NCBI GenBank assembly: GCA_001695595.3
Contig: MBPM02000016.1
Location: 682,001-746,000, forward strand
DNA from: Plasmopara viticola
Lineage: Eukaryota > Oomycota > Peronosporomycetes > Peronosporales > Peronosporaceae
Length of the DNA stretch: 64,000 bases
Direction of reading: 5' to 3'
The first letter of the stretch is position 1. Each line of letters starts with the position of its first letter. Positions 23,151 to 36,169 of the stretch are shown here, one piece after another. The notes beneath the pieces were generated by a model, which saw only the letters and a program-made list of their open reading frames with translations, had not been told where the DNA came from and searched no databases. The translations under genes and the position numbers were made by a program.

Positions 23151-26100
23151 CTAATGTAGAGCCTGGAACAATTTGAGCAGTCGGCTTTGTCGCTTGGTGC
23201 GCGTTCGATCGGGTGTGTGCTGTCGATTGACATCAGCTGCCGCTTGCTCCTCGCAAATTTGCGCTTGTTGTTCGGCATGTAGCGTATCTTCAGCCAAGGC
23301 CACTTTGATAAATTCCTGCGCGCAAAGAAACTACAATTAGAATTGCATGACGAGATACGGCTTGCAATCATGCACCTTAAGTCCCATGCGTTCACAGGCG
23401 ATGCGAAGAGGAAACGCCTGCCTTTTATCATCGCTCAGGGTCTGGCAATCGAACTTGGTCGATGCGTAAAATTCGCAAATTTCGCATTTACGAAAGACGC
23501 GACAGAGTCGACACGCGCCACCAAGTGTCGTTGGACTTCCACGACCAAACTTACGAAATGACAGTTTATAGGCCTCATACTGGCACAGGATTGTGGCATT
23601 ATCGGCATCAGCTTGGATGGCGCGGAGATAGTAGTCGTCCACCACACTGGGATAATAGCATTAGACGAATCTAAAGTACTAACGATTATTTACAAAACGA
23701 ACCTTTGGGTGGAAATGGGTGGGATAATAACAAGTGTGGCATCTGCACTGCATTGGACCGTGCCGACTTTGCCCACATAATCAAAGGCAAGGTTGACACC
23801 AAACACCTCCACTTCAGCAAAGTGAAGAAAATTCTTGTTTTGGAGCTGCACTCGAACGAATTGACCGACAGTATTTGCTGCTGGAAGTATCCATTCTGTC
23901 ATCCGTTGATCAGTGTGAAACATTTCAAATGCGCTTGACTGAAGTTTTGCTGCTCGAATACTTATCAATGCAATCTATGTCAGAAAGATATTCTTAAATT
24001 GGAAACCAAATCAAAGTCGCATACCCCTCTTTGCCATCAAGATCAATAAATGCAGACTCACTCACAAAAATCCAGCACGGAAATAGTCGACGGCTGTACT
24101 CGGATCTGTTCTTCGACAGGTCTAATGGCTCATCTGTCCGATTCCATAACTACCCAATACACCAAATGAGATAATGGGTTAGTTTTCGTACTTCTTCTTA
24201 CCCGAATTTTTTTTATGACGGCAAGTTGTCCGAGATCAACTTCCCACCATGGATTGTCTTCTATCTGATATTTAATGGGAGCAATTTAGATAAGCAATAT
24301 TTTAAACTAGGCAACGCGTCAGCAAGACGTACTTGAGTGTGAATGCAAGTCGCTAAAGCGCCCCCTGTTTGCCCATTGACTGCCAAGTATGGCCCTTGCT
24401 CATTGTAAGTGGAAATTTGACGACTTGGCTTACCAAAGGCAAGGTTATAAGGTTCGACATGAAGGCATCTGAGAAGCTCTGGTTTTTCGATAAATACACG
24501 CTGCGATCAGTAGAAAATGCCAAAGAGTCAGACCCAGGGTAACAATTGGTGTAAGAACTAACTACTTACACTTGCATCGTGACCTGTGCAACCATGAGCA
24601 TTTCGCCCCCATGTGTAAAGTTCTCCAAAAGAGGATACAGCAGCAGTATGACCACCACCACACGCCACTTGACAAATGGAAAGACCATCAAACTCTGCAA
24701 TGCGTTCCCACGATAGCACAAACCGATTCAGTGCAGTTGCTCCTCCACAAACATAAACTTGACCACCAAGCAACGAAGTGCTCCCTTTGCTAAATTCGGA
24801 CGTTATCTCGGTACAGAATGCTGAATGTGCTACTCCGCACGACACTTGCCAAACCCGAACTTCCTTATTCATGAGGTCTTCTACTAAGGTGGGGACGACT
24901 ACGCATTCGACTACGTGTGGACCGAGACCAAGACGGCCTCCATTTGCTGAACCCCACATAAAAAGTTCTCCTGCCGTCGAAGCTGCGCCAGTATGCGAAG
25001 CCCCACACGAAACAGACCGAATGCTTCGCTTTCCCGGAAATGGGACAGGTAAAGGCGTCAAAGAGTATTGCTTGTACTTGTCTTTTACAACACCCACTCC
25101 CAACTTTCCTGAGCAAGCTGATCCCCATGTGTACAACGAGCCGTTCGAGTCAATAGCTGCGCTGTGTGAAAAAGAGGACGACACTTGACACAGAGTCAAG
25201 CCCTTTAAAATTATGCAATGGCCCGTTAAAAAAAAGCAGCCTTCTAAGAAAAAGATGTTTCGTAAGGTCGTACATTGAATGCCTCAACACGATGCGGTTG
25301 ACTTGTGTCAAAGCAATCTACTCCTTGATCGTTCGGCTGGAGACCAAGACGTCCACTTGAACCAATTCCACACGTGTAAAGCGACCTAGAAAGTATTGGG
25401 CACTCGTTAGATGAGTCGAAGGTTGATCCAACGATGTCAAGATTTTGCACCCGTCTTGCATCAACAACGTTACATGAGAACCTCCCGCTGATACATTAGC
25501 AACGGTCTACCAGAGTAAAATTTTCATACACGAGCAATGACATCCTGAAGTGAGTACTTACTACGCCGCCCCTACGTGAGTTTGGTGATGGGTTTCTACG
25601 CATGGGCTAAACATCAGGCTCGTATTACAAGGAGTCAAGCATGTACTTCCTACCTCCCAGTCGCGCCTTCCGATTTAATCAACAGATTGTCGTCTTGGGA
25701 GGTGAATTCAGAAACCGTGCTTTCTAATTGCACAACTTTTTGTGTGGTCCTGGATTCGTATGCGTGGTCCTGTAGCATTTGGAACGTAATAGATTACTTG
25801 AGGAGTATTTATACAGCCCATACATACTAAGCAATTAATCTTCTCGATCGCTTTAGCTTTCGCCTCCTTTACGCGTTCGGCTTGCCTTTTCTCTCGTAGT
25901 GTTTTGACAACTTGCCACTGCATAAAAACGATGAGCGTTTTATCGATGCGCATTTTGCCGAGTAACTTCTGATCCTACCTCCTGCAGCATCCTATCCTTT
26001 TCCTGAAATATCGAAGCTTTATTACTAAGCGTATATGCACCTGTGGCGAAAATTAAAACATTTTCATACCGCTCTAAGCAATTTGACTTCTTTTTCTTGG

Positions 26101-28600
26101 AAGCCCGTTTTATCTTGACCGATCAGCTTCATCATAATTTTACAACGTGTGTAAAGAAAATCAATGCATCCAACGAGTACCTTGATCATTCCCTCTGAAT
26201 CTTTAAGGGAAGCGTGCCCCGCCTCTCCCTTCACTTCAACTTCCAGCTCAAAGCACTCCCCTAGCGCAAGCATCAAGTCCATTTTGGTGATGTGCTCAAG
26301 CTCAAGACCACGAAGTTGACTTGAAGTTAAGAGAAGCTCGTATTCAATTTTAGGTAACAAGACTTGCTCCAGAAACTGCATTCGAGTAGCGTTACTGGGA
26401 GGTGTTTCCCACATATCGTAATACAGGATTACTCGCTTGAGCCTTCACGTCACAAAATTGATCCCAAATTGATTATACACTAATACTTCGAATAAAGTGG
26501 GCAACGCACAGCTCAAAGCGTAAGTTTTCTTCGTTCTGATGGACTTTACTATTCCTTAACGTAGTTCTCTTCGCTCCAGCGTCCGCAAACCGGGACCTTA
26601 TCAACTGACACCGAGGTATAAGACGATTTTGATGATTACGCCCAGTAAAACTTACATGCTTCGGGTTGTACATCTTTAGTGATGCTGACCGTGGTGTAAT
26701 CTTGTCTTGCACTTCTATCTCAGTTGTGTCGTTTCTAATCATTTGGTCAGAATATTCAGCTTCATCGTCCGATTCGCTATCAAAACCAGCAAGTTGCCGG
26801 TCAGACACATTCCACGTAGTTTTTCTCCCTCCCCAGCTGTAAAGTCTGCCTGTATTAGTAACAGCGAAAGCAACGCTATCACTAATTGCACCTTGTACGA
26901 CACTTTGACCCCACATCGGCCCTGTATTTGACATCAAAGTGCAAGATCGAAATCTCAAACTCCGAACAAACTCTCGATTTTCAAAGTATAATTTTGCGAT
27001 CTCTTCCTCATTTTGGCTGCAATCAGCATGAGTAATTTCTTCGACTTCAGACCACACTGTGGGTGAGCTCAAGGTCATGCCTTGATCACTCTCGCCCCGT
27101 TCGTCTGACTTATCCTGCTCGCGTTCGATCGCTCGAATATGAGCCTTTGTCCGCAGAAGTGTCAATCTATTTAGCCTTGGAGGACTTTGAAATTTCCATC
27201 GTTTATTCTCTAATCTGCGACGCACATATTTAGAATCCAAAGTGTGACCAGGCTGAGTGGTTGAATCTTTCGCTAAGTCTTCTTTTACATTACAGCTTCG
27301 AGTGTTTGCTTTTGTTCGCTTGCTGTCAGCTGAAAGTGACTTTAACTCTCTTGCATGAATAGTTTGATCAGGTGGGGCTACACGAGAAGACCAAATCTCG
27401 CTCACAGCTTTAAAATCTGGAAACAACTCTTCAACGCGAGCGGCTGGGGTGCCGCAAAATTGGTTGTACTTGCCACTGCCCATTACGTACACTTGCCCTG
27501 CTGCATCCAAAGCAGCTGCCAATTCTTCTTGAGCTCGAAGCACAGCTTTCTTGGCTAATCGCTCTCGATGTTCCTTGTTTCGCTGCCGCTGCAAGAACCT
27601 CTGGGCTTCCTCGAGTGCCAGTGCGTCTCGAGTTTCCTCTTCGTCTAAAATTGCTTCTAACATTTGCTGTAGCTTTCCGATCCGCGCATGGTTTGGTATT
27701 TGAATCCTTCGCTTCACAAGTTCTTCTCGCACATCCACAAGATTGATCCACATCGATCGAAATTCTTGGTAATCGATTTTCCCGCTTTTGTCCTTGTCAA
27801 ACTTCTTAAAAATTGTCTCTTGCTTTGCATCGCTTACATCCGTACCAAAGTATTCAAGCACATCCTGATCAGAATCTCGTTAGCATAAACTATTTAGCAG
27901 TTTACATATATGTAAGACGCACAGCAAACTCAAGCTCATCAATCTGTCCAGTGCCGTCTTCATCGAATAAATCAAAAACGTCACGAGGGCCCAGCAGTGT
28001 CGATGGCGACAAATTACCCGATACAGGGTCAACAGCAAACATGGCCATCCTGAATTCATTGAGATCAATTTCGCCGCCGCCATCAGTGTCACACTTGCGA
28101 AATATCCGCATGGCTTTTGCAGCTGAGATAAAAATTCCTAGATCCGGTAGCTGCACGAGTAGAATGCGTTACTTGCTAGCAATGTAATAAAAACTTAAGA
28201 GCTATGCACCATGGCAAGAAATTCGGAAGCAGAGATGTTGCCTGAGTTGTCCGTGTCGTACTTGGTAAAAAGTTCCTCTGGCGTTAACTACAAAGTGAGT
28301 GACACATTGATCATTTGAACGCATTATTTCGGCCATGGTGTAACGAACCTTTGAGTTAAGCTCTGCTTTTTTCCTTTTATTCGCTTTCGCAGCTTCGCTC
28401 GCGTCAAGTTCCTCGCCGCCATTCTTCGCAAACCGGTCGATGATCGCATCGTCGTCGCTTTCATCACTGTCAGCACCAAATATATCCAAGTTTGTGGCCT
28501 CACTGCCTTTCAAGGACAATGCGGCTCCAGAAGCAGATGCAGTAGCTAGCGCTCCACCGCCGCCCTCAGCCACGCGACTTATCTTTTTGAAAAACCCCAT
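23151..28600 (-). CDS. Mosaic protein: four EF-hands, coiled coil, RCC1 repeats, F5/8-type C (discoidin) domain
   Basis: One long multi-exon gene, read from start ATG 28600 to stop TAG at 23151. Firm early exons are 28349..28600, 28210..28287, 27923..28150, 26510..27864, 26442 downward, and a 24-base microexon 25979..26002; later exons are approximate. In order: an acidic N-terminus; EF-hand loops DTDNSGNISASE, DTDGGGEIDLNE, DEDGTGQIDELE and DKDKSGKIDYQE; a charged helical segment (ERLAKKAVLRAQEELAAAL); RCC1-type blade motifs (GQVYVMGSGKYNQF, GRLYSWGGR, LYTCGIGSSGRLGL, LYTWGSACSGKLGV, LFMWGSANGGRLGL, LYTWGRNAHG); then a galactose-binding/discoidin fold (NPWWEVDLG, QFVRVQLQNKNFLHFAEVEVFG); and a C-terminal helical tail with a TPR-like YLRAIQADADNA. 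No signal peptide or membrane helix is seen, so it should be intracellular and calcium-responsive. Exact function unknown. Confidence 0.82.
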
Positions 28601-28700
28601 CTGAGTTGAAGTTTCATGTGTGTTTGTATCCTAGATTAAAAAATGTAATTGTTGGTGGAATTGAAATCCGCACGCGATAAGATCTTTTACGTCAAGAGTG
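28601..28700. promoter_or_regulatory. 100-bp bidirectional promoter
   Basis: Only 100 bases separate the divergent start codons of the EF-hand/RCC1 gene (28600) and the giant unknown gene (28701). Both transcripts must therefore have very short leaders or overlap. Confidence 0.6.
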
Positions 28701-31700
28701 ATGGTCTCCCCGACGTTCGAGGCGCAATTGGCATCAGAAGGAGCGACGAGCAGCGCTGAAGCACGACTGGCGTTTCAAGAGAAGTTTGCTCTGTGCGAGA
28801 ACGTGGCAGCAAAGTTGAAGTTGGTGCACGAGACGTTCGTCCCTGGTACAATTGACTTTTGGTTTTACACGTCGCTATGTACGCTGTTGGAAGTGCAAAC
28901 GTTGATGGAGATGGGGAGGCACGAGACGGCATGGCAGATGGTAAAGGATAACAAAATGCAGTTGGAGACGGCTGAGCGAGAGCTTACGGGACAGAGTTGT
29001 TGGCGACGCTTCCAGCGTATTCACAGACGGCGTCTTCTGTTAGAGCTGGACTTATTGTACAAGCTTGAGAGTCCAAGAATCGAAATTGAGGCAAGTAAAG
29101 TTCGGTAAACTTAAGCATGAAGCGAGGATTGACCATGTTCACGGTTATGTGTAGAGTGTGACAAAACAGCTCTCGACGGCACTACAGGTAAATTTTCAGG
29201 ATCCTGAGCCGGCTGAATTAACAACAGAAGATAGAAGGGAAACACTGCCAACGGTGCTAGATGAAGGGCTACTGGACTTTGGTGCCATCATTGAGAACAA
29301 AATGAGCTTGTTGAAGACGAGCACGGCGCGAATTGTATTGCTAAAGCAAATTCTTAGCGAACTGGACGTGTTTGGGCGTGAGATAATCTTTCATAAGATC
29401 CTTCTATGGGAAGGTAGCCAAGACGAACAATGGAAGATGCTGGAAATATTTTTGGACGACTACCCCTTAGAGTACACAGATATACCAGGGTATGTATGCT
29501 CTTGTTGATTTAGCAAGCTCACGATCTTTATCAGAGTTAATGCGTGGTAAATGTTTTTTTCTTGTTTAAGATATTTGGACGTAATAATTAAGGACGTCAG
29601 GCGCAAAAAAGATACGAGCTCCACCAAAGGCCCTACCTTTAACTATCGTGTAGTGCATCAACGTTTGTCGTTTGCGCAGCTGCTGGAATGTGTTCGACAA
29701 GCCCCAGACTTGTTTTTGAGCAACGGCGAGTTTGCTGTACGTGGAATCGAACTTCTTCGAGCTGCAGCAGAAAATCGTCGCGTTCCATTTTTTGATCCTC
29801 GCAGAGAAGCTCAGGTGGAAAAAGAGCTAGAGAGCCTTGCAACGTATCTGGAGTTTCTGCACGAGTTTTCTTCTTCGGTAAATTGCATTCGAGTGGTGAT
29901 TTTGTACCGGAAACTTCAACTTTTAAACGTAATTTGTCATACAAACGCTACTGCTGTGACAAAGTTGCTGAGGTCATTAGTAGAATACGTGAAGATTGCC
30001 GGTGGTCGCACCCTTTCCTCGTTTAATTACTTTAGCACTTCTGGATTCAAGCCTGTGTATCAAACTGACCACGACATCATCATCCGCCAAAGTTTACAGA
30101 CGTTGTGGTCATCTGCGATTGATGCAGGAGCTGTGTTTGCCGCGCTTTCTATCTATTTGGATGCCAGCATTTTGGATGTAGAGCACGCTCTAACAATGAT
30201 TAAACTTGGTAAAGGTGTACTTGTTGAGTGGACAGAAAAATTGAAAGCGCATGTTCAGGAGCTGTCAAGTGAGGCTAGCTCCGCACAAGTGATTTTCTGC
30301 GAGTCAAATCCGACTTATTTTATGCCAGAAGATCCACTTCGCGTTTATGTGCGGACTCGTGATGTGAAGTTGTTAACCGCTCATCTATACGAGATCAATA
30401 CATTTGAGTTTTATTCGCGCATGCGTTGCGAAGTTAAAGGCGATATATGTCTCGATGGGCTTTTACCAACAGAAAAGCAGGTGGTTGACTTGAGCCACCT
30501 CACGCAATGGCAAGAATTTAAGGTACTAATCGAGTTTCGTGCTACGAATAAATGTCAGCGTGGCGTTTTTGTCGTAGACGTGTTTGAAAAGGGAATTACC
30601 TGCCGTGCAATTTTACGCAAAGGTTTTCTTAGCCATGTTGAGCATACCACGACTCAAGGTCACGAGCTTACAGTATTAGATGAGCGGGGAAATTTGCTTC
30701 GTGACGCTCGCGCTCTTTTGCTAAACGCTAAGACTGGCGGTAGTAGAGCACGACCCTGTCGTGAGTACACAGCAGATGAAATTGGAAAAATCGTGATTCC
30801 ATTCCGCCATTTTGATGGTGTTTCTGCAAGCGACAAATTTCTGATTGCCTTCTGTCACGGACCTTTTAGTTACTTGCATGGATCATTCGATTATCTAGCC
30901 GAATCACTTGACTTGAACGTCAACATGTACACTGATTCCGAACAGTTACTTCCGGGCTTTATTGCTCAAGTTGCAACCCGTCCAAACTTACTTGTTGCTG
31001 GTCGTGTGACAGGCGAGCCACTCGACTTAATTGTTGATGTGAAGATTATTATTGAGTTCGATCTTGTCAACAATTATAGCGTCGGCTTAAGCTCTCACAA
31101 GGAAACACTGTCATTTGCGTCGATGCAGCAAATTGTTGGCAATCCTCCTTGCTTTAAAATTCCGACGGATGCTCAAGGCTTCAATGTCACATTTGAAGGA
31201 CGAGTTATACAATCAGAAAAAGTCGGTTTAAAGTTTGGTGAATTGCCAAAAGTAAGCGACTTCAAGCGATTCGAAGTACAACGTGTAAACAATTTCGATG
31301 TTACGTACACAGCTCACTTATCTCGAAAAGTACTTGAACCTGGGAATCCGTACAATCCGAGTGGATTTCGTGTACTTCTTCTTGGTCACAACGGTGAACC
31401 AATTCCAAATGTCCCTGTAGGTTTTGTCTTTAAGCACATCCACTCTTTAGAATTAATTAAAGCAAACCTTCAAAGTGACGCATCGGGCGAGATTACATTG
31501 GGGCAGCTTCAAGACATAGAGCGACTCACTGTGAAGTTTGGACTCCGCACAAGATCCACAAAGTCTTGTAGCTGGGAAATGCCGAATTTGCAGCCATATC
31601 AAACAAAAATTGCAAATTATTTTATTGGAGATACTGTGGAGATACCAGTCCCTTTTGCTTTTTCGTCAAAAGTGGAGGCATGGATCGACGCTAAGCTGGT

Positions 31701-34700
31701 GTCGATTTGTGAAAATGTTGGCACCGTGCTTCAAAATGCCGCGCATGTCTCGGAAGTCGAGGTAATTAAAAACAACCATGCATGTCCTATTAGTATTGGA
31801 ATTCGATTTGCGCAAGAAGAATATTACGTTGTGTACGTTCGGCCACTCAATTTCAAATATTTTGTGACAGTGTGCGTTGAGACACATGTTCAAACTTCAT
31901 TACCGCATGAATATATCATCCAGCCAGCGCAACTTCTCTCTGCCACTCAAACGCCACCATTGACAATATGCTCACAAGAATTGAAAAGTAAAGGCGCACA
32001 GAAAAACGTGCTTGAGATTCAGCTACGAAATGCTTCCATACATTCGACACATGTTCTGGTCTTACTTAAACGATTTCTGGACATGCGCGCAAAAAAGATG
32101 GGCGAGATTCTCGGCATGGCTAATTCTACGAGTTGCTCCGAGGCTAAACAACCAAAATCACACCTTAAGTCTCTTCCACTTCCAAATGTTTTTTTCAAAA
32201 TGAGTAAGGTCAAAGACGAGTACGCATATATTCTCCAACGGCGAGCGCTAGCATCCTCAAGTCAGAACGCGGGGCTTCTCCTTAGGTCCCCATTGCTCCC
32301 AAAGCCATCACTGCTTCAAAATCCACATGTGATTAGTCAGTCGGATATGGAGGTGGTGATCGTGGGAGCAGATGACAAGGCGCCGGGGTTAAATACTACG
32401 ACATTGCATAGTATGCAGTCGAGAGAGCAGGCAATTAAAATGAAAGCGAAGAAGAAAGCATTTCACAAATCAACGTTTCAAGAACAGGTACCAAGTATTT
32501 CATTTTTAAGTAAACGGTCGCAGCTCTTAGTTTCATCCATTGTGAGTCCGGACGGCATTGTTCAAATAGATCTGAGTGGATTTACCTTATCGTCGAGTGA
32601 AATGGGTTGTTTTGAGATTTGCACAATTGCTTTTGACAGTGACAGCGGTAATGTTTGCTCTCAAGAGCTGGCAATGGCGTTTATAAATCAAGACGAGAAG
32701 TTATGTTTACCCAAACGCGACATTCGCCTCTCTGTTGAAGAGGCTTTGGCGCCAAACGAGCATTTTCAACAAGAAAATAACCATGAATGTATCCACTCAC
32801 GGGACGTTAAAATGCTTCCGCATTCTTTTTCCTGCAAGTATGCAATATATGACAGTCTTGAGAGTGCTATAAAATTGTGGCCGACACTTACTACTGGACT
32901 AGAAGATACCGAATTGGCAAGTAAAATCAATGCGTGGTGGAGCCTAAGCTTTCATGAAAAGAAAAGCTTCTATTTTGCTAACGCGTGTGATGACTTTCAC
33001 TATTTCCTTTACCGGAAAGATTTAGACTTTTTCACCAATTTTGCCAAACCGTTGCTTCAGGCGAAAATTGGTAAATCACTCGTGGATTATCATGTTCTTG
33101 GTGACGAAGCTAGTTTACGAAAATTTTATCTCAGTCCTGCTGCTTTCCAGCGTTTGTGCTGCATCGAAAAGCTTCTGGTGGCAGAAAGAATGTCTGACAA
33201 AGAAGTCAAGACTCGAATTTGTCGAGCTGTCATCCGCGAGATTGATTCGATGTATCCTTTGGGATGTATTTCGCTGACTCGCTTATTCAACACAGTGCTC
33301 TCATTTGGTCAAGCGGAACCCCCGACTACATCTATGTCAGTACCCCAGCAGGTGCCGCGAACGGCTTGTGGGGTCTTGCCACCCCATATTTCGAGTAGCC
33401 TGGAAAGAGGAGAGAGGATATCGCGAATAAATCAGGCAGCAATGCCCTTGGCATTTGGAACCTTTAAACAGGCGAGTGGAAGGCAATCGTTTGCTTTTTC
33501 TTCTACATCTAGTAAGTCAGCCAATCAAGGCGGTAGAGAGGCGGGAAAGGGAATGACAACAAGGACTTCTTGTATGGACTCTGATGACGACTTTGGCGTA
33601 CGAAGCCTAGACAGTGAGAGTGACGATGAAGACAATGACGATACTGCTAATGCAGATGGCAATTCGAAAGAAAAGGCGAAACAAATTTGCAAGGTGAAAG
33701 AAGAATTACCGTACATTCCTCCTGGTAAAGTTCGCAAAGTGCAAGAAAAACGATTTTTTGCTGGACAATATCCGGCACTCTCCGGTTGCAACAAGTTTTG
33801 GAGGGGATACGCTGAGCATATACTGCGAACAAGTAGTGCACAGCATGAAGGTGAACGCTTCATCTCGTCCTATTTCCCTGAAGCTTTAGTCTCCAGTACG
33901 GAAGGGCTTTTTGCCTTGGCAGTCTTGGATATCGACATCGAAGCAAAGACGACTAAAGTACAGCCGATATATTCTGAAAGTCCCCATGTAACCGTTTGCT
34001 CCTCAAATGATGCCATTTTATATCACCGAAGTATCGGATCTGCTGATTGCTCTCCAACAGCCAATTGTGATTTAATAGTGAAGCAACGTATTCAAGATGA
34101 GCATGGAGATTTTACGACCGAGCTGCTCGTCAACAAGATATATACCACGGTCGTAACTATGAGTAACATTAGCTCCGAGCAGCTCAATGATGTCAACTTA
34201 CTGCTTCAAATACCTCAAGGTTCTCTACCGATAGGACCAAATGGGTTTTACACGAAAAATGAGATTAAAAGTGTGGCTCCGAACCACACCGCCAAGTTTA
34301 ATTTTTCCTATTATTTCCCAGAAGCTGGAGCTTTCACTCAGTATCCTGCACGGGCTTCGCTTGACGGGTTCGTGATTGCATGGGCTGAAGTGCAAGCTGA
34401 AGCATCGAGCTGTAAAGTAGTTCACCGCGCTTCTTTCGTAAATTTGGCCTCCTGGACTGATGTCTGCACCCGAGGTTCATTGCAAGACGTTACGCAATTT
34501 ATAAAATCGACAAAACCTGGTCAAAAGATCGACTTCGAAAGGTTATATTGGCGGTGCCACGACGTGACTTTTTTCCAAGGGATGTTGGGATATTTGAGAC
34601 AAGAAATGGTGTTTGTTACGGGCATTTGGAAGTATGGGCTTTTTCATTGCGATGCACAAGCTATGTGCGAATATTTTGCAGCGTCCGATGACGTAATACA

Positions 34701-36036
34701 GTCCGTGGGTGGTGGATTTTGCTCGTTGCTTCTAGATGTTAGGCGATTGTACAACACCGAACGTTTTGTCTCCGAAGTGGAGCGCTTTGGCCACTGCGAG
34801 TTTGGTCCCTTTATAACGAGACGTGTACATCCTGTGACAGGAAGAGTGGACTCGCAGATATCGCTCGGTGAAATATCTAAACCATCGGGCAAACGAATAC
34901 TAAACGTTGAAGCACGTCAGTATTTCGGAGAACTCTGTCAAAGATTGGGAAATTACACTTAATTGAATGGACAACAGCTGCTAGTTATGGCTTACTTTAT
35001 GGTTTTGTTCGATCGAATATCCGATGCTGTTGAGATTTTAAGTCGACTAGAATGCTCGGAGATTGAAGATACCCTGAAGACTACAGTGCAGTATGCGTAT
35101 CTGACAGCGTTTCTCGATTTTTTTCGTGCTTACCCTGAGCAAGAACAGGCATTTGCAATTGCTAGACAAGCCATTGCGCTCTATGGCACGCACCCGCAGC
35201 CTCGATGGCGCCAACGTTTCCAAAAAATTCGAGAGATTTTAGAAGAATTTGAAACTTTCGAAGCTCGAAAAAGTTGCGAGCGTCATGGATTGGGCATGGT
35301 AGCGTCGGTTTTGGAAAGTAACCAGTCCGATCGGCTGATTCAGACTAAGCTTGAAGCGCGTATGGGTGAAAATACGGTGGAGTTACTCTCGCAGCACCTC
35401 GGACAATGCGAGCTCGCCTTTTACCCGATTGACGTGGAATTGATGTTTTCCACCGAGCCATTCAATACCTATTCCGATTCTGCTGCCTTTGGGTCGAGCA
35501 CCATGTTAGTTGAGCCTCGTCAAAAAATAACTATCAATCTAAACGTTGCGATCGACGCAAACATGGCAGAAACAATTGCACCAATTCCTGATGAGTTGAG
35601 TAAAATGCAGATGATTGTTCGAGTTCGCGAAATTTCGCATTCTCGCAAGGTAAAAAGTGTGGCTCCTCCTATCAACATTGTTCTTCCGCATTTCGGCTCG
35701 AAGCTGAAGGTCGAAATTATGACGCAATGGGGCATATTGCAAGCTCTACATGTTGGCTTACCAGTGCGCTCATGCTACGTGAAGGTGTACGCAAAAGTGG
35801 CATTGACAAGTGGACGCACTAAGACGGAGTTTTACAAGGATGGTTACACTGACTTATTGGGCAAATTCGATTATTTAAGCATCAATGGAGACCTTCTTTC
35901 TAAAGTTGAAAATTTTTCAATCCTGATCTTTCACGACAAATTTGGCACTAGTGTTGAGCGAGTTGATCCCCCAGTGCTTGCAGCGTCAATCGAGGACTTT
36001 AGCAACAAGGACGAGCACGAATTGCTACTGTATTGA
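28701..36036 (+). CDS. Giant conserved-looking protein of unknown function, interrupted by one in-frame TAA
   Basis: Three exons, 28701..29104, 29157..29489 and 29571..36036, give one frame of 2,401 codons. It is broken by a single TAA at 34960-34962 (codon 2,043), with coding character continuing at once (LNGQQLLVMAYFMVLFDRI). ATG 28701 is the first in-frame methionine. No standard domain was recognised with certainty. The N-terminal part is helical. The middle is rich in beta strands with recurring phrases of carrier or macroglobulin-like beta domains (YFMPEDPLRVYVRTRD, VLDERGNLLRDARALL, GHNGEPIPNVPVGFVF). An acidic linker (DSDDDFGVRSLDSESDDEDND) lies near 33.6 kb. The C-terminus has the phrase YVKVYAKV, FYKDGYTDLLGKFDYLS, FSILIFHDKFGTSV, which I recall from large uncharacterised proteins in protists and some bacteria. 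No signal peptide or membrane helix. Function unknown. Confidence 0.8.
34960..34962 (+). other. In-frame stop codon inside the giant gene
   Basis: The frame reads GNYT, TAA, LNGQQLL. A possible 69-base GT-AG intron (34916..34984, donor GTCAGT, acceptor GCTAG) would remove the stop and keep the frame, but would also delete residues that look conserved. Confidence 0.85.
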
Positions 36037-36169
36037 GCGACGACTAAACTCACGAACGATTTAAATTGGACTTACATTGATAACTAAACGCGCAAACAAG
36101 TATCGTAGTACAGCAAAACACGCGACTTGTTCTCGTGGCTGATAAACCAATGTGCCCTCATCAGCGAGC

